Below are positions 36,827-47,834 of a stretch of DNA of 64,000 nt, piece by piece; within the stretch, counting starts at the first letter, position 1, and each line of letters opens with the position of its first letter. The notes below the pieces were generated by a model. It was given only the letters and a program-made list of their open reading frames with translations. It had not been told where the DNA came from and ran no database searches. The stretch is taken from assembly GCF_026213295.1 (NCBI RefSeq), contig NC_079414.1:3423312-3487311 (forward strand). Reading direction: 5' to 3'. The stretch is from Gadus chalcogrammus. Taxonomy: Eukaryota; Chordata; Actinopteri; Gadiformes; Gadidae. Both the position numbers and the translations under genes were made by a program.

Positions 36827-37256
36827 CCCTTCAAGAATCAGAAGACAATAAAATAAACATTAGGACTGTCAATTAATGAACATTTCTAGAACATGTAGAA
36901 CTCAAAGATTATTTTGTTTATCAGTTAAGAAAGGATGCTGGTCCTCTGGCCATTGTGTTTGGTCATATTGAAAAGAGAAAAAGGCATAGCCATAAATACA
37001 GTTAATAGGACGGGAGGGGACAGGCCGTTAGCTCCGGTTAGCCCTTTAGCATCGAGCTAGCGGAGCTTGTCATTCAAATAACTCGGACATGTTGTCTAAA
37101 ACCTATAACACCCAAATTATTAAAATATCCGGATTTAATCGGGCTCTCTCCCATAAGTACAGTTAATAGGACGGGAAGAGACAGGCTCTGTTAGCCCCGG
37201 TTAGCGCGATGCTAAAGAGCAGCTCTACCGGAGCATGCCACCTCAACAGGTGCAAG

Positions 37257-37502
37257 TTAGCCTCCGGTTTGATATTCGCCGGATATTCGGTTTACCACCC
37301 AATCGGATTCATCAACATAAGTGCAATACATTACGGGCTTAGTATGTTGAGGACGGTTTAGGACACCGTATCGCGAAAAATCACAAACACATGTTGTCGC
37401 CATCAATGTCTGTGCAACAATGTCATTTACGTTCTGGCTGCTACCTGTTTTAGGGACCGTCAACAAATTACACTCACCGACTGTTGGCAGAGACGTTACC
37501 AT
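37257..37502 (-). pseudogene. FB-family N-terminal-like segment, left copy
   Basis: An 81-codon minus-strand frame contains M-A-T-T-C-V-C-D-F-S-R-Y-G-V-L-N, P-V-M-Y-C-T-Y-V-D-E-S-D-W-V-V-N-R and ends G-E-Y-Q-T-G-G-stop. The mirror copy (37871-38017) starts at the same Met and differs by about two residues in 48. Such agreement could reflect either selection or arm homogenisation. No domain recognised. Confidence 0.4.
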
Positions 37503-37524
37503 GGAATTGTTTCAGGAAATGAAT

Positions 37525-37752
37525 CACACACATATATTGCAATATAGTTAATCATAATGCAGTTAATAGTTTAATATTCGACAAAAATCGACCAAACTAT
37601 ATTTGAAATTATTAATTGCATCCCGTTTAACAATAATGCAATATATTAGCAAAGTTACCTGCAGTAAGTAGCAGCCCACCATTGGCAACTACTACTACAA
37701 TCAGGTGACAAAATGTATTTTTTTGTGATTTTTATGTTATTTTATATGATTT
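37525..37752. other. FB2 central loop
   Basis: AT-rich, non-mirrored spacer between the arms. It holds no frame of note. The loop would allow the palindrome to fold and also makes it clonable and stable enough to persist. Confidence 0.7.
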
Positions 37753-37870
37753 ATTTCCAGAAACAATTCCATGGTAACTTCTCTGCCACCAGTCGGTGAG
37801 TGTAACTTGTTGACGGTCCCTAAAACAGGTAGCAGCCAGAGAACGTAAATGACGTAGTTGCACAGACATC

Positions 37871-38017
37871 GATGGCGACAACATGTGTTTGTGATTTTTC
37901 GCGATACGGTGTCCTAAACCTTCCTCAACATACTAAGCCCGTAATGTATTGCACTTATGTTGATGAATCCGATTGGGTGGTAAACCGAGTATCCGGCGAA
38001 TATCAAACCGGAGGCTA
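37871..38017 (+). pseudogene. FB-family N-terminal-like segment, right copy
   Basis: ATG at 37871, 48 codons and TAA: M-A-T-T-C-V-C-D-F-S-R-Y-G-V-L-N-L-P-Q-H. It mirrors 37257-37402. There is no clear donor site at its end, so it may be a truncated first exon or a chance frame kept by arm homogenisation. Confidence 0.4.
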
Positions 38018-38454
38018 ACTTGCACCTGTTGAGGTGGCATGCTCCGGTAGAGCTGCTCTTTAGCATCGCGCTAACCGGGGCTAACAGAGCCTGTCTCTTC
38101 CCGTCCTATTAACTGTACTTATGGGAGAGAGCCCGATTAAATCCGATATTTTAATAAATTGGGTGCTATAGGTTTTAAACAACATGTCCGAGTTATTTGA
38201 ATGACAGAAGCTCCGCTAGCTCGATGCTAAAGGGCTAACCGGAGCTAACTGCCTGTCCCCTCCCGTCCTATTAACTGTATTAACTTTATGGCTATGCCTT
38301 TTTCTCTTTTCAATATGACCAAACACAATGGCCAGAGGACCAGCATCCTTTCTTAACTGATAAACAAAATAATCCTTGACTTCTACATGTTCTAGAAATG
38401 TTCATTAATTGACAGTCCTAATGTTTATTTTCTTGTCTTCTGATTCTTGAAGGG

Positions 38455-38649
38455 GAGATTTGGAGGTACCTGGTCAGGTCTTGGTCAGCCTTCAAATCCC
38501 AGATGTGGAGACTGCAGGGATACCTCACAGAGAAGACACTAAAGAGTCATCTCTCATTCATCGAGTGGACTCATTGGTTTGCGAATGACCACGAAGATGC
38601 TCCCATAGGCAGATTGCTGCATGGCATTCACCACTTATTCAAATTGTAG
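38455..38649 (+). pseudogene. FB-family exon-like peptide, copy 3
   Basis: Plus-strand mirror of 36632-36826. The frame opens after TTCTTGAAG and runs G-E-I-W-R-Y-L-V-R-S-W-S-A-F-K-S-Q-M-W-R to H-H-L-F-K-L-stop at about 38649. Differences from copy 2 are mostly single-base. Confidence 0.5.
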
Positions 38650-38904
38650 AGGTTGAAGCAGTCTTCCTTGTGGTCACTTGCCATAACACTGTCATGTGTT
38701 TTATGAAAACACCATCAGTAACATTTAAATTAAGTTGATGTGGACGGCTTTTTTGTTTGTCCGATTTCTTCAGTGTTCAGTGCCTGTTTGTGAGATATGC
38801 ATTGTTTGAAAGATAAGCCTTTGATTTTGTTTAATTTTAATGTCTTTCATCAACAGTGGTTTGGGGTTTTATAACAACAATTAAAGTGCTTAACTACTGG
38901 TGAA

Positions 38905-39700
38905 CGATGTTGCAGAACATATATGGTTTGTGTTGATTGCATGGAAAAGGGAATAACCAGTTACAACTTGTATGGTAAGAGCCTGGTAATACCATGGAAA
39001 CAAACGAGGCTTCCTTTTACAGTACAGTTTCAGCTTAATTACTGGGTAAATTGTCGTGTTTTACTTGGTAACGTCGCAGAACGTACATGGTACAAGTTTG
39101 TGTTGACTGCATGGAAAAGGGAATAATGTATTACAAATTATATGGTAAGAACCTGGTAATACCATGGAAACAAACGAGGCTTCCTTTTACAGTACAGTTT
39201 CAGCTTAATTACTGGGTAAATTGTCGTGTTTTACTTGGTAACGTCGCAGAACGTACATGGTACAAGTTTGTGTTGACTGCATGGAAAATGGAATAATGTA
39301 TTACAAATTATATGGTAAGAACCTGGTAATACCATGGAAACAAACGAGGCTTCCTTTTACAGTACAGTTTCAGCTTAATTACTGGGTAAATTGTCATGTT
39401 TTACTTGGTAACGTCGCAGAACATACATGGTACAAGTTTGTGTTGACTGCATGGAAAAGGGAATAATGTATTACAAAATATATGGTAAGAACCTGGTAAT
39501 ACCATGGAAACAAACGAGGCTTCCTTTTACAGTAGTTTCAGCTTACTTACTGGGTAAATTGTCGTGTTTTACTTGGTAACGTCGCAGAACGTACATGGTA
39601 CAAGTTTGTGTTGACTGCATGGACAATGGAATGTATCTATTATAAATTATATGGTAAGAACCTGGTAATACCATGGAAACAAACGGCTTTGTACCCAGTA
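38905..39700. repeat. FB2 right 170-bp tandem block
   Basis: About 4.7 copies of the FB unit, from GTTGCAGAACATATATGG onward. The period is 170 except for one 164-bp unit lacking GTACAA. Confidence 0.92.
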
Positions 39701-40074
39701 TTTAAGAAGATGTACCATGACACTAGAGGAAAACTTCCTGCAGAGGTTGTTACCAGGTAAGTAATTCCATAGTGGTAAACTGAATAAACCCTTTCTAAAT
39801 GGGTGTAGCTATGAATAATAACTAAGAAAAAGTATTTTATTGGAAAGTACTATGCTAATTTCTAGATACATCATTAAATTTGGGCTGTTACCAACATAAA
39901 CCTTGGATAATAGGTGTTTCTAATAATTGGTTGCCTAATTTCCTAGGAAGTACACAATATCGGAGTTATTACCAACCTAAAACAGTTACAAATACACGCT
40001 ACTTAGTTGAGTTGATGGGTAATAGTGGAGGTTTTACTTGGTACATCAGCTGTAATTCCTCTGTATTTGCCTTC

Positions 40075-40372
40075 TTATTACCAGTGGTAATTACACAGTA
40101 ATACACTATAATTTACCGGATAATTCCTCTGTATTTACCTTCTTATTACGAGTGGTAATTACCCAGTAATACACTATGATTTACCATGTATTTACCGGGT
40201 AACTACCTCTTTATTTACCTTCTTATTACCAGTGGTAATTACCCAGTAATACACTACGATTTACCATGTATTTACCGGGTAACTACCTCTGTATTTACCT
40301 TCTTATTACCAGTGGTAATTACCCAGTAATACACTATAATTTACCATGTATGTACCGGGTAAATACCTAGTA
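40075..40372. repeat. FB2 right subterminal tandem (about 70 bp x 4)
   Basis: Mirror of 34935-35212, including the ACGAGTGG variant unit. Ends next to the terminal CTAGTAATTAGGGGACTG phrase. Confidence 0.9.
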
Positions 40373-40409
40373 ATTAGGGGACTGTAAAAGGAAGGGTTAC
40401 CCAATGTTG

Positions 40410-41089
40410 TAATGGCAACCCCAACACAATTGTTAACATTGGCAATGCTGGCATGGCAAATATTGCCATTATCTAGATAACAGAATAAAATAAAATCAGA
40501 ATAAAATCAAGGCAATGCTGTCGCTGGAGATCACAGGCTACTATTCTTACATAATGTATTTATTATAAAATGACATTAATGTTGATAGCATAATGAAGGT
40601 TTGCATCCTGACTTTTTAAATATAAAGATTCTTCATTCTTTAGTTTTATCCAACGGTAGGGGCCGGCCAGATGCTCTAGTCTAGCCCCTCAGCAGCACGG
40701 ACCTTGTTGGCCCCTCCCTTACGCCACATACTTTAACTTTCATCAATTTCATGCTCAAGCTTTGTGCTAGCTATAATGCTATGTGTCCTTTCTATTTTTA
40801 GGCCATGCTACCTATAATGCTATGTGTCCTTGCTAGTTCCATGCCATGCTAGTTAAATGCTATTCGTCCTTGCTAGTTCCAGGCTATGCTATGCTTGTCT
40901 GTTTTAATTCCAGTCAATGCTAGCCATTGTGCAATGTGGCCTGTCACTGTATCTATTTTATTTTCCTGAGAATTATTTCTTTCCCACAGGAGGGCTCAGG
41001 GTTATCAGGTTTGGGCCATTGTAGGACTGCAAAGGGTTGTTCCTTCCATCCACCACTAACACAATAGATGTCATTGCTCATCACTGTAG
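40410..41089. other. unique non-coding DNA with small minisatellite
   Basis: At 40770-40920 a unit of roughly 50-60 bases with AATGCTATGTGTCCTTGCTAG and CCATGCTA phrases repeats about three times. No gene. Confidence 0.55.
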
Positions 41090-41097
41090 AGTGCCAG

Positions 41098-41402
41098 CAG
41101 TTTTAGGTACGGGCGAACCAGGCAGCCGCCCGGGGCGGCATATTTGTGGGGGGCGCCAAATTACATGGGGGGCGCCACGAGTAGTAAAAAAAAAATCGCG
41201 CTGCGTAGCGGTTATCAATGAAGTACTACATAACATTGTGTGGAGAATAGGTATTTTGGCGACCCCTCTGGCTGCAGGCGCACACCTGCTCATTGAGAAG
41301 GTGCCGTGCACAGACGGAACAAAGCCCCCACTGAAGTCCGTAGTTCCCCCCCGCTTGGAGGAAGTCTTGCCCGGGGCGTAACTGGATGTAGAACCGCCAC
41401 TG
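41098..41402. mobile_element. complete hAT MITE (305 bp)
   Basis: Starts CAGTTTTAGGTACGGGCGAA, ends GTAGAACCGCCACTG. Exact 8-bp duplication AGTGCCAG at 41090-41097 and 41403-41410. The terminal inverted match is short (CAGT...ACTG with GGGC/GCCC words inside). A fragment of the same family is at 15885-15968. Confidence 0.88.
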
Positions 41403-41410
41403 AGTGCCAG

Positions 41411-42112
41411 GGCCTTTCATGGCTCTGACATCCATTCCCTTTCAATTCAATGCCAGGGACCCCCTCCCAATCTCTAGGTGCTCTCTGGAGCAGCCAGCCA
41501 GACCTTAGTGCATTTGGCCGGTATGGACTTATAATATAAGCCTGGGAGCTGGGAGTCAGAACATGGGTGGTGTGGGAGGAACAGGACGCCACTGCTGTAT
41601 GGAACGGGGAGAAACGAGTGTGGGAAAGGAAAGTAGCTATCTCAAGTTACACATTTATTAATTGGAGTATGTTACGGCGTGGTTTTCTTTGTACGATGAT
41701 CTTGCTTTCATTTCCTTTCTTTACTGCTATCAGTGATGTCCTCACCATGGTCTGACTTGGGAATGCAGTGATAATGGTCCATTCTTGCCTTTGCCTGCCT
41801 CAGGCTGTATGTATATTCATTCTGAATACCAAATAATTGTTGACCACAGCTTTCTCTGTTGGCTAGGAATCCCACAAAAAGATGACAGATGAGAATTAAT
41901 TTTACATCCAACCAACATACTACATGTTACATATATCCATGAATGCTAATATACACAAGAATCCAAACAATGTTACCTATATCCATGAGTGCTAATAACC
42001 ACTAGCATCCAAACATCATGCCGCTAAGCACCATGCAGCAGATATAGCAGACACTTCACTGACCTGACACTTTACTGAGCCCACCATTTACATGCTGCTA
42101 AAATACATAAAA

Positions 42113-42113
<1 letters not shown>
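41411..42113. other. unique non-coding DNA
   Basis: Nothing recognised. CATGAATGCTAATA / CATGAGTGCTAATA and nearby words are imperfectly duplicated at 41937 and 41983. Confidence 0.5.
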
Positions 42114-42180
<67 letters not shown>

Positions 42181-42188
42181 CTGTGGGC

Positions 42189-42231
<43 letters not shown>

Positions 42232-42252
42232 TGTGTGTGTGTGTGTGTGTGT
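42114..42252. repeat. compound (GT)n microsatellite
   Basis: GT blocks interrupted by ATG, CTGTGGGCGC and CTG. Confidence 0.95.
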
Positions 42253-42610
42253 CATATTTTGCATGTGTTTGTGTGTGAGTTTGTGCCTGCATGCATGGTT
42301 ACACTCACGCACTAAAACACACAAACACAGACAGACAAACACACTCACTCACATACTCTTCACATGTGTGAGAAGGCAAGAAAGAAAGAATAAGGGAATA
42401 AGAACCCTAACACTTTTCAAACAGAGTGTGTGAGGGCTGGATGCTAAATGTGTTTCCTCCAGTGACCGGCGCCGTGCGGCTGCCCACCGCCAGGCTGCTG
42501 GGAAGAGAGGCCGGGCCCTGCTGGGAAACCTTGGGCCACACAATCACAGCATCACAGCCACTCAACTGAGAGACCGCAACACACACGGTTTGATTAATCT
42601 TAACACACAC

Positions 42611-42648
42611 AGACACACACACACACACACACAGTTTTATTTATCTTA

Positions 42649-42722
<74 letters not shown>

Positions 42723-42774
42723 TTTTATGTATTTTAGCACACACACACTGTCACTCACACACACACACACTTCT
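42611..42774. repeat. (CA)n microsatellite abutting the LINE 3' end
   Basis: CA runs at 42611-42632, 42653-42720 and 42757-42770, separated by two similar TTTTAT-type phrases. The last run touches the final codons of the LINE, so the array may have grown from the LINE's own short tandem tail. Confidence 0.85.
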
Positions 42775-44280
42775 TCTGTTGTCCATCGAATCCGATGATG
42801 ACGTCCATCTTTGTCTTTTACCGGTGGGTTCTCTGGTGGCTAAATAGCCCAATCCTGGATCCACAGGTTCTGTTGCAGGTGGGGCATGTATACATGGTAT
42901 TGGGGTTGCAGGCATGGGTGTGGGTGTGTTTCTCCTGAGCCTTCTTTGATGTCTTCTGGCAGTCCTTTCTTCCTCCAATGTATTGGTCCCATCTAGACAC
43001 AGCTGCCGCCAGGTGTTGCGGTCAGCAGCTATGTTCTCCAGGTCTCCAGGTTTTATTTTGCACTTTTTAAGCGCCACTTTCATCTGGTCTTTAAAGCGTT
43101 TCTTTGGACCTCCAGCAGGGGCTGACCTTGGTGTAGCTGGCCATATAACACTCTGCGGGGCAGACGGTTGTAGGGCATCCTAGTCACATGCCCCAGCCAA
43201 CGCAGTTGGTGCCGAGTGATTGTGGCCTCAATACTTTTGCAGCCTGTCCTCCCAAGGATCTCAGTGTGCGGCACTCCGTCACGCCAAGTGATTCCTAGGA
43301 TGCGCTGCAGACAGCGGATGTTAAACTGTTCCAGGGACTTGATGTGGCGGCTGTAAGTAACCCAGGCTTCACAGCTGTAGAGGAGGGTGGTGATGCAGAT
43401 TGCTTAGTAGACACTGATTTTTGTGTTTAAATTAAGGTTCTTGTTCTGAAAAACCCGGCGCCTGAGTCTCCCATAGGCAGCTGATGCTTGATTTAACCTG
43501 TTTTGGACCTCACTGTCAATGCTGTTGTCTCCAGATATAATGCTCCCCAGGTATCTGAAAGATGGAACAACTGACAGTTTTTCCCCTGCTACAGTGAAGA
43601 TGGGGGGTGTGGGTGGGATGTTGGTACTCCATTGGCATATTACCTCTGTTTTGGCTGTATTGATGGTCAACCCCATCCTGCTGTATGCCCTAACTGCTGC
43701 ATCTAGAACAGACTGGAGGCCTTGTGGAGAGTGAGATACAATAGCACAATCATCTGCATACTGCATCTCAAGTATCCTTACTTTATGCAGTTTGGTTTTC
43801 GCATGCAGCCTCCTGATGTTAAAGAGGTTACCATCCAGCCTATGCTCTACTGTCACCCCACTGTTTTCTTCAATACCCTTGTAAATTGTGGAGAAGCTGG
43901 GTGACGCATAAGAGGAAGATGTTAAAAAGCATTGGTGCCAATACACACCCTTGTCTTACCCCTGTGCACACTGGGAAAGGGCTAGACTCTTGACCTCTTA
44001 TGGACACCCTAGCAGTCATTCCATCATGAAATTGACGGAGGATGTTGACGAACTTGATGGGGCAACCAATCCGCATTAGGACATCCCACAAGAGATCTCT
44101 CTTCACAGTGTCGAAGGCTTTGGAGAGGTCGACAAAAACCATGAACAGGTCTTTATGTTGTTCCCTGCACTTTTATTGGAGTTGCCGATTTGTGAAGACC
44201 ATGTCGACTGTGCTCCTGTTCTTTCTAAACCCGCACTGTGACTCGGGTAGCATTGACTCTGTGATGTTATTAATGAGCCT
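42751..44280 (-). pseudogene. LINE RT catalytic part and C terminus, broken
   Basis: Three overlapping frames carry the rest of the RT. 44142-43870 has F-V-D-L-S-K-A-F-D-T-V (motif A Asp) and G-V-R-Q-G-C-V-L-A-P (motif B). 43946-43404 has Y-A-D-D (codons over 43749-43760) and the thumb text F-R-Y-L-G-S-I-I-S-G-D. 43274-43080 has H-Q-L-R-W-L-G-H-V-T-R-M-P, a conserved post-RT motif of this LINE group. The end (42818-43000) holds a Cys2-His2-like finger: Y-T-C-P-T-C-N-R-T-C-G-S-R-I-G-L-F-S-H-Q. Catalytic residues survive but frame breaks prevent a single product. Confidence 0.8.
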
Positions 44281-46930
44281 TCAAAGCATCACATTGGCCA
44301 GGACCTTGCCTGCCACAGCAAGAAGTGATATGCCCCTATGGTTACCACAGATGGCCTTATCACCTTTGTTCTTAAATATGGTAACAATGCTGGCATCTCT
44401 CCATTGTTGTGGGATGTTTTCATCAGCCCAAACCTTGGTGATGTACTGGTGTAATGTTCTTGTGCACAGGTACCCTCCCTGTTTAAGCAGTTCTGCAGGG
44501 ATATTGTCAGAGCCGGGAGACTTGTTATTCTTCAGGGTGCGGACAGCTGACAGAACTTCCAGGAAGGTTTGAGGTTGGCTGAGGTGGTCCATAGGGGGAA
44601 ATTCAGGCAGTTCCTTCAAGATAGTGAAGTCTGCATCAGAATTCTGATTCAGCAGGGTGTTAAAATGCTCAGCCCACCTCCCTAGGATGCTATCCTGGTC
44701 TTTCAGGACTTTAAGCCCATCTGCTGATTTCAGGGGAGTGATGCAGTGACTCCTTGGGCCGTAGATAGACTTCACTGCGGTGTAGAAATTGTGCATATCA
44801 TTTATATCGGCGAATGACTGAATTTCCTGTGCCTTCTCCGTCCACCACTCGTTCTGCATGGTCCGCAGAGTTTTCTGCACTTCCTGTCGAGCTTTCTGCC
44901 ATCGCTGCCTGGTAGGGCTGGATGAGGGGTTATTTAGGGTTTCCTGATGTGCTTTGTGCATGTTGCTTAGCAGGTTATGGATTGACTCAGAGTTGTTATT
45001 AAACCAGTCTTGATGGTTCTTGCTTTTAAAGCCAATCGTTTGGGCTGCTGCTTCATGAAGGGCTGCAGTAACAGCGGTCCACTGTTGTTCTGTGGCATTT
45101 TCACCACTCAAGAGAAGTTCCAGCTCCCCTAGTTTCTCAGCCAGGGAGCGACGGAAGTCGTTCCTAGTCATGGTGTCTTCCAGACGGGCACAGTCTAAGC
45201 GCCTCCTACTGGATCCACGTTTCCGCATCGGGGGACGCACTTTCATGAGGACCTTGCTCATTATCATGCGATGATCTGTCCAGCATTCTGCACCTCTCAT
45301 GGCCCGGGTTAGAAGAACATCTCTGATGTCGCTACGCCTCACGATGATATAGTCAATCAGGTGCCAATGTTTGGAACGTGGGTGCATCCATGATGCTTTA
45401 AATTTGTTCTTTTGCTGGAAGATGGTGTTAGTTATGGTCAGGTTGTGCTCAGAGCAGAGGGTGAGTAGCCTCATACTAGTTGAGTTGGCCTGACCAATCC
45501 CATGCCTGCCAAGTACTCCCTTCCATATACCACTGTCCTGCCCAACTCGAGTGTTGAAGTCCCCAAGCAAGAAGATCTTATCGTTCTTTGGGACCCGGTG
45601 GAGAGCCTCATCCAGTGCTTGGTAAAAGGAGTCTTTAGACTCACTGTCGGATGTTAGGGTTGGAGCATATACGCTGAGTAGCGTGGCATAGCGGTTCTTC
45701 TCCAGGGGGATACGGAGGGTCATCAGTCTCTCACTGATGCCCACAGGTGTTTCAGTGAGTTTTGGCAGTAGTGTGTTCTTAATGGCCAGTCCCACACCGT
45801 GCAGATGTTGTCCACCTTGGGGATAGCCTTTCCAATAGAAAGTGTAGCCCATGCCCTCTTCTGTTAGAGACCCCTCATCAAGGAGCCTGGTTTCACTCAG
45901 GGCAGCGATGTCGATATTATAGCGGCTCAGCTCGGCCGCAACCAGGGCTGTCCTTCTATGAGGTCGATCAGATTTGCCAAAGGAGTCCAGGAGGGTTCTA
46001 ACATTCCATGATGCCAGTTTGAGGTTATATTTGTTTCTTCTGTTTCGACCGCAGAAGTGGAATGACCCGACAGGTGCGGTAGCCTGTCCAGGTGTAGGCT
46101 GAGTGAGCAATTTTTAGGCCACCTTTTCTAGGCCCTTCCTCGCTTGAGGTGAGCAGTGCGGTCCCTAAATAGGGGCTGCTCAGTCGCACAGGGGTCTGCC
46201 GCGAACAGCTGTCACTCAACCCCAGCTGTTGGCGACCCATACCCTGTGCCGCTGACGTGCAGGGTTCTGACTAAGAGCTCCCAGTCTATTCAAACCTGCT
46301 CCCGTCATCAGACACCCCAACGCCGCCAGACTTCAACCAGATGTAGATCCAGGTAAAATTCACCGTTGGTCAAAGGTGGAAACCTGCGCAAAAGAGCATT
46401 TTAAAGTGCTGCAGGAGGTGCGCTATCTCCATATGGCACTATCTTCACCAAGATGGGGTGGGTATGGTGGCATGGGTAAGCCCAGGACGACCAGCTCCCC
46501 ATCCTAGCTGCAGGAGGCTGCCGGGACCTAGCTCATATTTAGGCCCGCCTATTGCGCACCGCCAGCGCATGATTTTCTGTTGGGGGATGCTCCTTTAGCC
46601 TTTGTCTTAAAAGACTAACCCACAAGGCAGTGGGGCTATTTGCCCATAGCTGGGGCAGTGGTTGACGGGCGTCAGGGCATATCCACTGCATGGTGGGCCT
46701 GCACACCACATCTCTGGGGCCCACTGCTGCTCCGAGATCCCCTGCAGTTTAGCCTGGGACTGCAAGGTACCCAGTTACCGTGTGTGGCCACGAGGAGGCA
46801 CTGCAGAAGTCTTGGTGGTGGAGAGGCTGTGTACTGGCGGAGGAGGCTTACGCACTCGGCTCCTCTTTTCACCCCTGAGGAGGCTAGCCAGCGGCGGTAG
46901 CTAAAAGCAGAAAGTTGCAAGCAGAAAGCA
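42775..46930 (-). mobile_element. near full-length LINE, RTE/CFDP2-like
   Basis: On the minus strand, reading from about 46930: a GC-rich leader of about 800 bases without a clear ORF1, an endonuclease plus reverse transcriptase frame (46110 down to about 42751), and a 3' end running into a GT/CA array. Motif order is endonuclease, RT and C-terminal C2H2-like finger. It is inactive: stops at 44281 and about 44174, and frameshifts near 43900, 43400 and 43080. Clade assignment (RTE-like, the type behind 'craniofacial development protein 2-like' annotations) rests on endonuclease and C-terminal motifs and is not certain. No target duplication was identified; 5' boundary approximate. Confidence 0.8.
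44281..46110 (-). pseudogene. LINE endonuclease and RT N-terminal part (609 codons)
   Basis: Uninterrupted frame of 609 codons. The apurinic-type endonuclease spans roughly residues 30-285: L-A-S-W-N-V-R-T-L (Asn), L-S-E-T-R-L (Glu), [15 protein letters not shown] (Asp/Asn pair), L-I-D-Y-I-I-V and W-T-D-H-R-M (catalytic His). A linker with W-F-N-N and Trp-rich text follows, then the RT start at about residue 525: [12 protein letters not shown] and N-H-R-G-I-S-L-L. The frame stops at TGA within the RT fingers; beyond it, sequence in the same frame still reads as RT (C-G-F-R-K-N-R-S-T-V-D), so the stop is a late nonsense change. All visible endonuclease catalytic residues are present. It would act in target-primed reverse transcription. 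Confidence 0.85.
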
Positions 46931-47009
46931 GCATACGCTAACTACAAGCACCTCTACACTACTGCACGAGGCGCTTCACGCACACCCTGTGTGAGGCTCC
47001 ATTAGCAGT

Positions 47010-47012
<3 letters not shown>

Positions 47013-47082
<70 letters not shown>
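47013..47082. repeat. (CA)n microsatellite
   Basis: About 35 uninterrupted CA units just beyond the LINE's 5' side. Confidence 0.96.
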
Positions 47083-47086
<4 letters not shown>

Positions 47087-47194
47087 AATTTTCACCAGCA
47101 CAACAGACACAAAACACTCAGCTAATCCCAAAATCCAGGTCATGTTTCAAATTATAATATGGCCAAGTACCACATCTTGAGTACTGCATGCAAA

Positions 47195-47340
47195 CACCGT
47201 CACCACCTCCCCCACCCGCCCCACCGCCCCCACCTCCCCCACCACAATCTCCTTCCTCACAACCACCACCTCCCCCACCTCGCCCACCAACACCACCTCC
47301 CCAACCCCCACCTCCCCCACCACCGCCACTACCCCCATAG
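47195..47340. repeat. (CCACCN)n low-complexity tract
   Basis: Cytosine-rich strand of CCACC/CCCAC triplets with occasional AACA. The complementary GGTGG strand is G-quadruplex-prone. Gly-rich frames here are artefacts. Confidence 0.9.
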
Positions 47341-47780
47341 ATAGATTTCACAGATGAAGGCCCCTGAGATGGGATTCTTTGGGGGCCAAGGCGCAGTGAT
47401 ATTAAGGGGTGGAGGTGCACCGTTATTCAGTGTGGCCAGTTTAATGGACCCAACCCTCTGGGAATACTTAGAAATGAACCGCATGATGGCAGTGAATTAT
47501 GAGGAGGACCTGGGAGTATATCAGGGTTATTTATAGCTCTTTATCCCCATTATGTCTGAGGGCAGGATTCAAATGACATCTGATCCCCCCCTCCCCGCCA
47601 TACCTCAAACAGGCAGGGAGAGACCAGGACAAATAATAATATTATAATAAAATATAATAATAATCCATAGAGGACTGCAATGTGCAATGTGCTCCATGGA
47701 GGGGATAAACTATCAATAATAACCAGGGTATATTAGCCAGGAAAGTATAGCATTTTCAATATGGAATTAGAAAACTGGAG
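47341..47780. other. unique non-coding DNA
   Basis: No repeat or gene seen, apart from an AATAAT-rich patch at 47630-47665. Confidence 0.5.
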
Positions 47781-47834
47781 GCTTTGATACCAGCGCTGAG
47801 AAATACAATAAGCCTCTCCCTCAGTGTGTTTGTT

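Larger units (their letters stand above)
34891..40401. mobile_element. foldback transposon FB2, 5.5-kb near-perfect palindrome
   Basis: The ends are inverted copies of GGTAACCCTTCCTTTTACAG, flanked by CCATGTTG (34883-34890) and CAATGTTG (40402-40409), an 8-bp duplication with one change. The arms mirror each other from the tips to about 37520 and 37753, around a centre at about 37640 with a loop of some 230 bases. Each arm carries, from the tip inward: four subterminal units of about 70 bp, a single-copy stretch, a 170-bp tandem block, an exon-like peptide of about 63 codons, and a second coding-like segment of 48 codons. By eye the arms are very similar (I did not compute identity), and even unit-level variants are mirrored. 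It belongs to the same family as FB1 and has no full transposase gene. Confidence 0.9.
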
